Assembly: GCF_001667185.1 (NCBI RefSeq)
Contig: NZ_LZIC01000041.1
Location: forward strand, 1-64,000
Length of the DNA stretch: 64,000 nucleotides
Source: Mycobacterium sp. 852002-50816_SCH5313054-b
Lineage (GTDB): Bacteria; Actinomycetota; Actinomycetes; Mycobacteriales; Mycobacteriaceae
Reading direction: 5' to 3'
Shown here: positions 1 to 7,210 of the stretch, one piece after another
Layout of the letters: the number at the start of each line of letters is the position of its first letter
How positions within the stretch are numbered: position 1 is the first letter of the stretch
Position numbers and translations under genes: made by a program
Notes under the pieces: generated by a model
The model's database searches: none
The model's input: only the letters and a program-made list of their open reading frames with translations
What the model was told of the DNA's origin: nothing

Positions 1-98
1 GGTCGTGGCCCCGGGCTCACCGGGCGGGGGCCGGGACGTGGTCCCGGTCGCGGCACCGGCCTGGGAACGGCGGTGCTGCCTGGCTCGTCTGCCGTCAT
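1..98 (-). CDS. N-terminus of a DUF349-type Ala/Arg-rich protein (Rv2731-like), truncated by window edge
   Basis: On the minus strand an ATG at 98 opens a frame that stays open to the window edge. It gives about 32 residues beginning MTADEPGST and running into a Pro-Arg-Gly repeat (PRPGPRPGPRP). A GAGGGG stretch lies directly before the ATG. In M. tuberculosis the divergent neighbour of the Rv2729c-type membrane gene in this direction is Rv2730/Rv2731, and Rv2731 is an alanine/arginine-rich DUF349 protein. Position, orientation and low-complexity start fit, but the diagnostic domain lies outside the window, so the identity is inferred from context. Confidence 0.5.
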   Translation of the reverse strand, partial: MTADEPGSTAVPRPVPRPGPRPGPRPVSPGPR

Positions 99-550
99 CC
101 CCTCGTCACCACCCTTCTTTCGCGCGGACAGTGTCCCGCGCGCCTGCCGCGCGTAGCGGCGCCTTGTCAACCGGTTCCCACAGTATTCAAGCAGCTTGGC
201 GGGCGGCGCGCGCCTACCAGTTCTCGGGGACCCCGCCCCCGGGCCGCCGGATGCATAACAGTTCGATTCCACCGCCGCTTCGGCCGTAGGGCACCGCGGC
301 GCCGCCCGGTAGCGTGGCGGAAGCGAGTGGAGTTTCTGGTGGGATGAGCGGGGGGCGATGGATGCCACGGCCAGCCGTCGTTCGGCTGTACAACGGTTTG
401 CTGCGGGCGCAGTATTGATGGACCGCCAGGGCCGCTGAGGGCCTCAGCCCGGCGCCGTCGCAGTACAGTGGTCGCTGAATTCTGATCGAACAGCGCGTGT
501 ACACGCAGCGTCAAGGGAATGCTGCCCGGAACGCCGGAGAGGGGGTTCGC
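99..550. other. Divergent intergenic region
   Basis: About 450 bases between two divergently transcribed genes. I see no convincing gene: the open frames here lack family resemblance and lie opposite each other. The minus strand carries a TTGACA-like -35 element near 164-169. The plus strand carries a palindrome and a -10 element near 434-469, annotated separately. The region probably holds promoters for both flanking genes. Confidence 0.5.
434..469 (+). promoter_or_regulatory. Palindrome plus TACAGT -10 upstream of membrane protein gene
   Basis: A 15-base perfect palindrome (GCTGAGG-G-CCTCAGC, 434-448) ends 15 bases before TACAGT (464-469), a good mycobacterial -10. The palindrome therefore sits over the -35 region, where a repressor or activator would bind. 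The start codon of the downstream gene is about 80 bases further on. Regulator unknown. Confidence 0.45.
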
Positions 551-1519
551 ATGACGAAAGTGGATGTCGCGGCGCTGATTGCCCTGTGCGCGGCGCTGGC
601 TTCCGCCGTCGGTGACGTGATCCGGCAGCGCTCGGCGCAGGAGATCACCGACAAGGAAGTCGGGCACCTCGAGCTGTTCCGGATGTCGTTGCGGGACAAG
701 CGGTGGTGGCTCGGTGGCCTCGCGGCGATCGTCAACTACAGCTTGCAGGCCGCCGCCCTGGCGTGGGGCTCGGTGGTCTTGGTGACGGCGCTGCAGGTGA
801 CCGCGCTGCTGTTCGCGCTGCCGATCTATGCGCGGCTGACCAACATCCGGGTGACCCGCTGGGAGTGGGTGTGGGCGCTGGTGCTGGCCGCGGCGCTGGC
901 GGTGGTGATCATCGTCGGCGATCCGCGCTCCGGTCACGAACGGGCCTCACTGTCGACGTGGCTGATCGTGGCCGCGGTGATGGGCCCCACGCTGGTGCTG
1001 TGTGTGCTGGGGGCCCGGATCTGGAAGGGCCGTCCGGTCGCGGCGACACTGCTGGCGGTGGTGGCGGGTTCGTCGCTGGCGCTGTTCGCGGTGCTGACGA
1101 AGGGCGTCGTCGAGGTGGCCGAACGCGGCCCCGGCGCCGTGGTGCGCATGCCGGAGTTCGTTCCGTGGTTGCTGGTGGCGCTGTGCGGGATGGTTTTCCA
1201 GCAGTCCGCCTTCCGCGCCGGCGCGCTCACCGCGTCCCTGCCCACCATGACCGTGGCCAAGCCCGTGGTGGCCGGTGTCCTCGGGGTCACCGTGCTCGAG
1301 GAGACGTTGCGGGCCACCGGACCCGCGGCGCTCGCGCTGGTTTCGGCGGTCGCCTTAGTCATCATCGCGACGGTGGCGCTGGCCCGGGGCGAGGCCGCCT
1401 CGATGGCGGCCGGGACCGGGCGAGACCTGCACAACGACCCGCTGCCCGGCGACCCGCCGGCCCAGGAGTCGATTCCGGTTGCCCCGGCGGCGCCGGACCC
1501 GACCCAGACGATTACCTAG
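551..1519 (+). CDS. Multi-pass membrane protein, DMT-like (Rv2729c-like)
   Basis: 322 residues, rich in Ala, Val and Leu, with about nine hydrophobic stretches spread along the chain and a hydrophilic Pro/Ala tail after residue 290. The layout resembles the drug/metabolite transporter (EamA) fold, but I see no decisive motif, so the substrate is unknown. The ATG at 551 was chosen over the in-frame ATG at 497 because a GGAGAGGG ribosome-binding site sits 7 bases upstream and the first helix starts a few residues in. It precedes the Rv2728c-miaA-dapF series as in M. tuberculosis. Confidence 0.8.
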   Translation: MTKVDVAALIALCAALASAVGDVIRQRSAQEITDKEVGHLELFRMSLRDKRWWLGGLAAIVNYSLQAAALAWGSVVLVTALQVTALLFALPIYARLTNIRVTRWEWVWALVLAAALAVVIIVGDPRSGHERASLSTWLIVAAVMGPTLVLCVLGARIWKGRPVAATLLAVVAGSSLALFAVLTKGVVEVAERGPGAVVRMPEFVPWLLVALCGMVFQQSAFRAGALTASLPTMTVAKPVVAGVLGVTVLEETLRATGPAALALVSAVALVIIATVALARGEAASMAAGTGRDLHNDPLPGDPPAQESIPVAPAAPDPTQTIT

Positions 1520-1536
1520 TCCGGTCCGCGTCCCGT

Positions 1537-1542
1537 TAGTTT
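1537..1542 (+). promoter_or_regulatory. TAGTTT -10 element for Rv2728c-like gene
   Basis: TAGTTT lies six bases before the GTG at 1549, so transcription would start at the start codon. This favours GTG 1549 over the out-of-frame GTG at 1544. Confidence 0.45.
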
Positions 1543-1548
1543 TGTGGC

Positions 1549-2232
1549 GTGCTGGGCGCCATCGCGATCGTTCCCTCCGCGCCGGTGCTCGTTCCCGAGC
1601 TCGCCGGGGCGGCCGCCGCCGAGGTGGTTGAGCTCACCGCGGCGGTGCTCGCGGCGGCGGCCTTGCTGCCGCCGCGCTGGGTCGCGATCGCAACGGGCCG
1701 AGCCGACGACGTACTCGAGCCGGAGTCCCGCGGCACCTTCGCCGGCTTCGGGGTCGATGTCCGGGTCGGGCTGTCGCCGCGGGCCGACGCCCCCGCCGAC
1801 CTCCCCGTGTGCGCGCTGCTCGCCGGGTGGGTGCGCGGGCAGGCGCGCCCCGACGGCGGCGTGCAGGTCCGGGTCTACCGCGGCGACCACGACGTCGACA
1901 CCGCGCTGGCCCGCGGCAGGCGCTTGCGCGCCGAGCTGGACCGGACCCCGGACCCGGTCGGGGTGCTCGTCGTGGCCGACGGCGCGAACACCCTGACGCC
2001 CGCCGCGCCCGGCGGTCACCATCCAGGCGACGCCGACGCGCAAGCGACCCTGGACGACGCCCTGGCCAACGGCGACGTCGCCACCCTGGCCGAGCTGCCG
2101 CCGCAGATCCTGGGGCGGGTCGCGTTTCAGGTGCTCGCCGGCCTGGCGGGGCCGGGGCCGCGATCGGCCAAGGAGCTCTACCGGGGAGCGCCGTTCGGCG
2201 TGGGCTACTTCGCCGGCTTTTGGCAGCTATGA
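1549..2232 (+). CDS. Conserved Ala-rich hypothetical protein (Rv2728c-like)
   Basis: 227 residues beginning with GTG. It resembles the mycobacterial protein that always precedes miaA. The N-terminus ([17 protein letters not shown]) is the recognisable part and recalls the class III extradiol dioxygenase/LigB-like fold found in actinobacterial homologues; that assignment is tentative. The C-terminus contains a conserved [22 protein letters not shown] stretch. Its stop overlaps the miaA start in ATGA, which implies translational coupling. Function unknown. Confidence 0.8.
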   Translation: MLGAIAIVPSAPVLVPELAGAAAAEVVELTAAVLAAAALLPPRWVAIATGRADDVLEPESRGTFAGFGVDVRVGLSPRADAPADLPVCALLAGWVRGQARPDGGVQVRVYRGDHDVDTALARGRRLRAELDRTPDPVGVLVVADGANTLTPAAPGGHHPGDADAQATLDDALANGDVATLAELPPQILGRVAFQVLAGLAGPGPRSAKELYRGAPFGVGYFAGFWQL

Positions 2233-3182
2233 ACCAAGGTGGGCGGCCGCTCGCCATCATCGGGCCGACCGGCACCGGCAAGTCGCAGCTGGCGCTCGAC
2301 GTCGCCGAGCGCGTGGGCGGGGAGATCGTGAATGCCGACGCGATGCAGCTGTATCGCGGGATGGACATCGGCACCGCCAAGCTGCCGGTGCAGGCGCGCC
2401 GCGGCATTGCCCATCATCAGCTCGATGTTCTCGACGTCACCGAGACGGCCACCGTCGCCCGCTATCAGCGGGCCGCCGCGGCGGACGTCGAGGCGATCGC
2501 GGCCCGGGGCGCCGTGCCGGTGATCGTGGGTGGCTCGATGCTCTACATCCAATCCCTGCTCGACGACTGGTCGTTTCCCGCGACCGACCCCGCGGTGCGC
2601 ACGCGCTGGGAGCGGCGGCTCGCCGAGGTCGGGGTGGGGCGGCTGCACGCCGAGCTGGCGCGCCGCGACCCGGCGGCGGCCGCGGCGATCCTGCCGACCG
2701 ACGGCCGGCGCACGGTGCGCGCGCTCGAGGTCGTCGAGCTCACCGGGCAGCCGTTCGCCGCCTCCGCCCCGCGCATCGGCGCCCCGCGCTGGGATACCGT
2801 CATCATCGGATTAGATTGCGACACAACAGTTCTCGACGAGCGATTGGCCCGGCGCACCGACGCGATGTTCGATCAGGGCCTGGTCGACGAGGTCCGGGGG
2901 CTGCTGGGCGACGGCCTGCGCGACGGGGTCACCGCCCCGCGCGCCCTGGGCTACGCGCAGGTGCTGGCCGCGCTCGACGCGGGCGGTGCAACAGGCCCTA
3001 GCCCGGACCAGCTGCGCGACGCGCGGGAGCAGACCTATGTCGGCACCCGGCGCTACGTGCGACGGCAGCGGTCGTGGTTTCGCCGGGACCACCGCGTGAC
3101 CTGGCTGGACTGTGAAAAAGGGGGAGCCGAGGGCCCCGGGCTCGTCGACGACGCGTTGCGGGCCTGGCGACAAGTACCCTGA
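2229..3182 (+). CDS. miaA: tRNA dimethylallyltransferase
   Basis: 317 residues. The enzyme transfers a dimethylallyl group to N6 of A37 in tRNAs reading UNN codons, the first step of the i6A/ms2i6A modification. A P-loop GPTGTGKS lies at residues 12-19. The catalytic D37/Q40 pair sits in a [15 protein letters not shown] motif (the family usually has DSMQ). A C-terminal block with [13 protein letters not shown] contacts tRNA. The ATG overlaps the stop of the upstream gene, and dapF starts four bases after its end, so the three form one unit. Confidence 0.95.
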   Translation: MNQGGRPLAIIGPTGTGKSQLALDVAERVGGEIVNADAMQLYRGMDIGTAKLPVQARRGIAHHQLDVLDVTETATVARYQRAAAADVEAIAARGAVPVIVGGSMLYIQSLLDDWSFPATDPAVRTRWERRLAEVGVGRLHAELARRDPAAAAAILPTDGRRTVRALEVVELTGQPFAASAPRIGAPRWDTVIIGLDCDTTVLDERLARRTDAMFDQGLVDEVRGLLGDGLRDGVTAPRALGYAQVLAALDAGGATGPSPDQLRDAREQTYVGTRRYVRRQRSWFRRDHRVTWLDCEKGGAEGPGLVDDALRAWRQVP

Positions 3183-3186
3183 ACAG

Positions 3187-4059
3187 GTGATCTTCGCCAA
3201 GGGCCACGGCACGCAGAACGACTTCGTGCTGCTGCCCGACCTCGACGCCGAGCTGGCGCTGACGGCCGCCCGGGTGGCCGCGCTGTGCGACCGGCGCCGG
3301 GGCCTGGGCGCCGACGGGGTGCTGCGGATCACCACCGCGGGCGCCGCCGTGCGGGTGGGTGTGCTCGAGCGCCTGCCCGACGGCGTCGGCACCGGCGACT
3401 GGTACATGGACTACCGCAACGCCGACGGGTCCACCGCGCAGATGTGCGGCAACGGCGTGCGGGTCTTCGCGCACTACCTGCGGGCCTGCGGCCTGGAATC
3501 GCGCGACGAGTTCGTCGTCGGGTCGCTGGCCGGCCCGCGGCCGGTCACCCTGCACCACGCCGGCCAGACCAACGCCGACGTCACCGTCGACATGGGCAAG
3601 GCGAACCGGGTCGGCAGCGGGGAGGCCACGGTCGGGGGCAGTCGGTTCACCGGCCTGGCGGTCGACGTCGGCAACCCGCACTTGGCCTGCGTCGACCCGC
3701 AACTGGACGCCCAGGCGCTGGCGGCCCTGGACGTGGGCGCGCCCGTGCAGTTCGACCGCGCGCAGTTCCCGGACGGCGTCAACGTCGAGGTGCTCACCGC
3801 GCCGGTCGGGGGAGTGGTCCGGATGCGCGTCCACGAACGCGGCGTGGGTGAGACGCGCTCCTGCGGCACCGGAACGGTCGCGGCGGCCGTCGCCGCGCTG
3901 GCCGACGCCGGGGCCGACACCGGGACCCTCACCGTGCGGGTGCCCGGCGGCGACGTCGTGGTGACGATCACCGACGCCACGAGCTACTTGCGCGGACCGT
4001 CGGTGCTGGTGGCCCGCGGCGAGATCAGCGAGGAATGGTGGCGCGCCCAGGAGCGTTAA
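3187..4059 (+). CDS. dapF: Diaminopimelate epimerase
   Basis: 290 residues. Converts LL- to meso-diaminopimelate for lysine and peptidoglycan synthesis, using two cysteines as acid and base. Both are present: Cys87 in the AQMCGNGVR motif and Cys226 in RSCGTGT. Start is GTG 3187, giving the family N-terminus [12 protein letters not shown]; the 25 in-frame codons upstream lie inside miaA and are not conserved. TACCCT at 3175-3180 sits six bases before the GTG and could give an internal leaderless transcript in addition to read-through from miaA. Confidence 0.95.
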   Translation: MIFAKGHGTQNDFVLLPDLDAELALTAARVAALCDRRRGLGADGVLRITTAGAAVRVGVLERLPDGVGTGDWYMDYRNADGSTAQMCGNGVRVFAHYLRACGLESRDEFVVGSLAGPRPVTLHHAGQTNADVTVDMGKANRVGSGEATVGGSRFTGLAVDVGNPHLACVDPQLDAQALAALDVGAPVQFDRAQFPDGVNVEVLTAPVGGVVRMRVHERGVGETRSCGTGTVAAAVAALADAGADTGTLTVRVPGGDVVVTITDATSYLRGPSVLVARGEISEEWWRAQER

Positions 4060-4085
4060 ATCGGATGCGCTGCACCGATTTAACG
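4054..4085 (+). terminator. 11-bp hairpin overlapping the dapF stop, upstream of hflX
   Basis: Arms CGTTAAATCGG (4054-4064) and CCGATTTAACG (4075-4085) pair perfectly over 11 bases around a 10-base loop. The left arm contains the dapF stop codon, and the right arm ends 20 bases before the hflX ATG. There is no T-run after it, so it would be an I-shaped mycobacterial terminator, an attenuator, or an operator at the DNA level. A/T-rich arms in such GC-rich DNA are unusual. Confidence 0.6.
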
Positions 4086-4105
4086 TGCACTATTGCTAAT
4101 TGCCT

Positions 4106-5533
4106 ATGACACATCCCAAATCTCCCTTTTACGATCGGCCGGATCTCGAGCCCAGTGCGGGCGAACTCGCCCTCGAAGACCGATCGGCGCTGCGCCGGGT
4201 CGCCGGGCTGTCCACCGAACTCGCCGACGTTTCCGAGGTCGAATACCGCCAGCTGCGCCTGGAGCGCGTGGTGCTGGTGGGCGTGTGGACCGAGGGCAGC
4301 GCGGCCGACAACCAGGCCAGCATGTCCGAGCTGGCGGCCCTGGCCGAGACCGCCGGCTCGCAGGTGCTCGAGGGGCTCATCCAGCGCCGCGACCGGCCCG
4401 ACCCGTCGACCTACATCGGGTCCGGCAAGGCCGCCGAACTGCGCGAGGTGGTCCTGGCCACCGGCGCCGACACCGTGATCTGCGACGGCGAGCTGTCCCC
4501 GGCGCAGCTGACCGCGCTGGAAAAGGCCGTGAAGGTCAAGGTCATCGACCGCACCGCGCTGATCCTGGACATCTTTGCCCAGCACGCCACCAGCCGGGAG
4601 GGCAAAGCGCAGGTGTCGCTGGCCCAGATGGAGTACATGCTGCCCAGGCTGCGCGGCTGGGGCGAGTCGATGTCGAGGCAGGCCGGCGGCCGCGCCGGCG
4701 GCAGCGGCGGCGGCGTGGGCCTGCGCGGTCCCGGTGAGACCAAGATCGAGACCGACCGTCGTCGCATCCGCGAACGGATGGCCAAGCTGCGCCGCGAGAT
4801 CAAGGACATGAAGCAGGCCCGCGACACCCAGCGCAGCCGCCGCCTGCACAGCGACGTCCCGTCGATCGCCATCGTCGGCTACACCAACGCGGGCAAATCC
4901 AGCCTGCTCAACGCGCTGACCGGGGCCGGGGTGCTGGTGCAGGACGCGTTGTTCGCCACCCTGGAACCCACTACCCGGCGCGCCGAGCTCACCGACGGCC
5001 GGCCGGCCGTGCTCACCGACACCGTTGGGTTCGTCCGGCACCTGCCCACCCAGCTGGTCGAGGCGTTCCGCTCGACGCTGGAGGAGGTCGTCGACGCCGA
5101 TCTGCTGGTGCACGTGGTCGACGGCTCCGACGCCAACCCGATGGCCCAGATCAACGCGGTTCGCCAGGTGATCTCCGAGGTGATCGCGGACCATGACGGC
5201 AGCCCGCCGGCCGAGCTCCTGGTGGTGAACAAGGTCGACGCCGCGAGCGATCTGACGCTGGCCAAGCTTCGCCACGGCCTGCCCGGCGCGGTGTTCGTCT
5301 CCGCGTGCACCGGCGAGGGCATCGAGGACCTGCGGCGGCGGATGACCGAGCTGGCCGCGCCGACCGATACGGCCGTCGACGTGGTGATCCCGTACGACCG
5401 CGGCGACCTGGTCGCCCGGCTGCACGCCGGCGGGCGCGTCCAGCAGGAGGAGCACAGCGCCGACGGCACCCGGATCCGGGCGCGCGTCCCGGTGGCGCTG
5501 GCGGCCAGCCTGCGCGAGTTCGCCGCCCGCTAG
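4106..5533 (+). CDS. hflX: Ribosome-associated GTPase HflX
   Basis: 475 residues. HflX binds the 50S subunit and splits or rescues stalled ribosomes under heat or antibiotic stress. The N-terminal HflX domain carries a GGRAGGSGGG-type glycine-rich linker. The G domain has the P-loop GYTNAGKSS at about residue 257, DTVGF at about 305 and NKVD at about 373. ATG 4106 was chosen; a TTG two codons upstream is an alternative. In M. tuberculosis the gene likewise follows dapF. Confidence 0.93.
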   Translation: MTHPKSPFYDRPDLEPSAGELALEDRSALRRVAGLSTELADVSEVEYRQLRLERVVLVGVWTEGSAADNQASMSELAALAETAGSQVLEGLIQRRDRPDPSTYIGSGKAAELREVVLATGADTVICDGELSPAQLTALEKAVKVKVIDRTALILDIFAQHATSREGKAQVSLAQMEYMLPRLRGWGESMSRQAGGRAGGSGGGVGLRGPGETKIETDRRRIRERMAKLRREIKDMKQARDTQRSRRLHSDVPSIAIVGYTNAGKSSLLNALTGAGVLVQDALFATLEPTTRRAELTDGRPAVLTDTVGFVRHLPTQLVEAFRSTLEEVVDADLLVHVVDGSDANPMAQINAVRQVISEVIADHDGSPPAELLVVNKVDAASDLTLAKLRHGLPGAVFVSACTGEGIEDLRRRMTELAAPTDTAVDVVIPYDRGDLVARLHAGGRVQQEEHSADGTRIRARVPVALAASLREFAAR

Positions 5534-5558
5534 CCAGGGCCCGCCCCGCCGACTGCCG

Positions 5559-5583
5559 ACCAACCGGCTGGTTGGTATATCTT
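5559..5583 (+). promoter_or_regulatory. Inverted repeat abutting a -10, upstream of fadE20
   Basis: ACCAACC-GGCT-GGTTGGT (5559-5576) has perfect 7-base arms typical of TetR-family operators. It runs into TATATCTT (5576-5583), which contains TATCTT as a -10. Binding would block the promoter of the acyl-CoA dehydrogenase. No regulator gene lies nearby. Confidence 0.5.
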
Positions 5584-5626
5584 GGGCGGCAGAGTCCCAT
5601 TCGCCGACGGTCAGCGGAGGTTGTCC

Positions 5627-6787
5627 ATGAGCGGTGCCATCAAGTACGAGCGCACTCTTTTCGAGCCCGAGCACGAATTGTTCCGTGAGTCCTACCGCGG
5701 CTTCCTCGATCGCCACGTGGCGCCGTACCACGACGAATGGGAGAAGGCCAAGATCGTCGACCGCGGCGTGTGGCTGGAGGCCGGAAAGCAGGGTTTTCTG
5801 GGCATGGCGGTGCCCGAGGAGTACGGCGGTGGCGGCAACCCCGACTTCCGGTACAACACGATCATCACCGAGGAGACCACGCTCGGTCGCTACAGCGGGA
5901 TCGGCTTCGGCCTGCACAACGACATCGTCGCGCCGTACCTGCTGTCGCTGACCAACGAGGAGCAGAAGCAGCGCTGGCTGCCCAAGTTCTGCACCGGCGA
6001 GATCATCACCGCGATCGCCATGACCGAGCCGGGCACCGGCAGCGACTTGCAGGGCATCAAGACCCGCGCGGTCAAGCAGGGCGATCACTACGTCCTCAAC
6101 GGCGCAAAGACGTTCATCACCAACGGGATCAACTCCGACCTGGTCATCGTGGTCGCCCAGACGGATCCGGACAAAGGCGCGCAGGGCTTCTCGCTGCTGG
6201 TCGTCGAGCGCGGCATGGAGGGATTCGAACGCGGCCGGCACCTCGACAAGATCGGGCTCGACGCGCAGGACACCGCCGAGCTGTCGTTCAGCGACGTGCA
6301 TGTCCCGGCCGAAAACCTGCTCGGCGAGGAGGGCATGGGATTCATCTACCTCATGCAGAACCTGCCGCAGGAACGGATCGGGATCGCCATCATGGCCGCC
6401 GCGGCGATGGAAGGCGTGCTGGAGCAGACCCTGCAATATACGAAGGAGCGCAAGGCCTTCGGCAAGCCGATCGGCAGCTTCCAGAACAGCCGCTTCGTCC
6501 TCGCCGAACTGGCCACCGAGGCCACCGTGGTGCGGATGATGGTCGACGAGTTCGTCCGCCTGCACCTCGACCACAAGCTGACCGCCGAGCAGGCCGCCAT
6601 GGCCAAGTGGTACTCCACCGAAAAGCAGGTGCACCTCATCGACCGGTGCCTGCAGCTGCACGGCGGCTACGGCTACATGCGCGAATACCCGGTCGCCCGA
6701 GCCTATCTCGACGCCCGGGTGCAGACGATCTACGGCGGCACCACCGAGATCATGAAAGAGATCATCGGCCGCAGCCTCGGCGTCTAG
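5627..6787 (+). CDS. fadE20: Acyl-CoA dehydrogenase (FadE20-like)
   Basis: 386 residues, full length for the family. FAD-dependent enzyme that introduces the alpha,beta double bond into acyl-CoA during beta-oxidation. Visible signatures are AMTEPGTGSDLQGI (flavin/substrate contact), an ERKAFGKPI motif, a QLHGGYGYM motif and the C-terminal YGGTTEIMKEIIGRS. CGGAGG sits six bases before ATG 5627, which fixes the start. An operator-like inverted repeat lies in the promoter. M. tuberculosis has its fadE20 at the same place after hflX. Confidence 0.9.
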   Translation: MSGAIKYERTLFEPEHELFRESYRGFLDRHVAPYHDEWEKAKIVDRGVWLEAGKQGFLGMAVPEEYGGGGNPDFRYNTIITEETTLGRYSGIGFGLHNDIVAPYLLSLTNEEQKQRWLPKFCTGEIITAIAMTEPGTGSDLQGIKTRAVKQGDHYVLNGAKTFITNGINSDLVIVVAQTDPDKGAQGFSLLVVERGMEGFERGRHLDKIGLDAQDTAELSFSDVHVPAENLLGEEGMGFIYLMQNLPQERIGIAIMAAAAMEGVLEQTLQYTKERKAFGKPIGSFQNSRFVLAELATEATVVRMMVDEFVRLHLDHKLTAEQAAMAKWYSTEKQVHLIDRCLQLHGGYGYMREYPVARAYLDARVQTIYGGTTEIMKEIIGRSLGV

Positions 6788-7210
6788 GAATCATGTTGCG
6801 GCGCAAGGCAATCGCGGCTTCCTGCGCGGCCAGGACGCCGCGACGCGGGTGCCGCCGGCTAGCTAGTCCGCCAAATAATGAATGGCCTGATCGGCCATTT
6901 CGCCGGGTAGTTCGCTGACCAGCTAACGGCCTCGCGTACCGTCGGCGCATGTGTTTCTCGTATAGCGACTGCGTAGTCACACATCGCCACATCGGCGATC
7001 GCGGTGCTGGTGAGCGGGGTCGATTGCAATCCGGGCGCGCTCCGGCATCATTTCGACATCGGCGCGGTCTCCGTTTCCGTACTATTTCCAATTTGACTTC
7101 GCATTGCATGTCGGCCGGGGCAAAGTTATGCGAGCCCGGCGATAATGCGGTTCGTCACGGGTTTAGGTGCGGTCATGACCGGGGATAGGGGCCTATCCAT
7201 CGGAGGCTTG
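6788..7210. other. Intergenic region with two palindromes; site of missing TerC-type gene
   Basis: M. tuberculosis carries a TerC-type membrane gene (Rv2723) and a small gene (Rv2722) between fadE20 and the LGFP gene; neither is recognisable here. The short open frames have stops, no family resemblance and lower-GC bias. Two palindromes stand out: AATGGCC-TGATC-GGCCATT (6881-6899) and GGATAGG-GG-CCTATCC (7183-7198). The base composition is lower in GC than the flanks, which suits a regulatory region or a deletion scar. Confidence 0.5.
7183..7198 (+). promoter_or_regulatory. Palindrome GGATAGG-GG-CCTATCC before the LGFP-repeat gene
   Basis: Perfect 7-base arms around two bases, ending 12 bases before the GTG start and just ahead of the GGAGG ribosome-binding site (7202-7206). 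It could be an operator at the promoter or an mRNA hairpin next to the ribosome-binding site. Confidence 0.45.

Noticed and set aside
167..937. Minus-strand open frame at the left end
   Set aside because: Overlaps the divergent promoter region and the membrane-protein gene; no recognisable protein.
4025..6661. Minus-strand open frame of 878 codons opposite hflX and fadE20
   Set aside because: It is antisense to two clear genes and its translation is a His/Gly/Val/Asp-rich shadow typical of high-GC codon bias; no domain or start signal.
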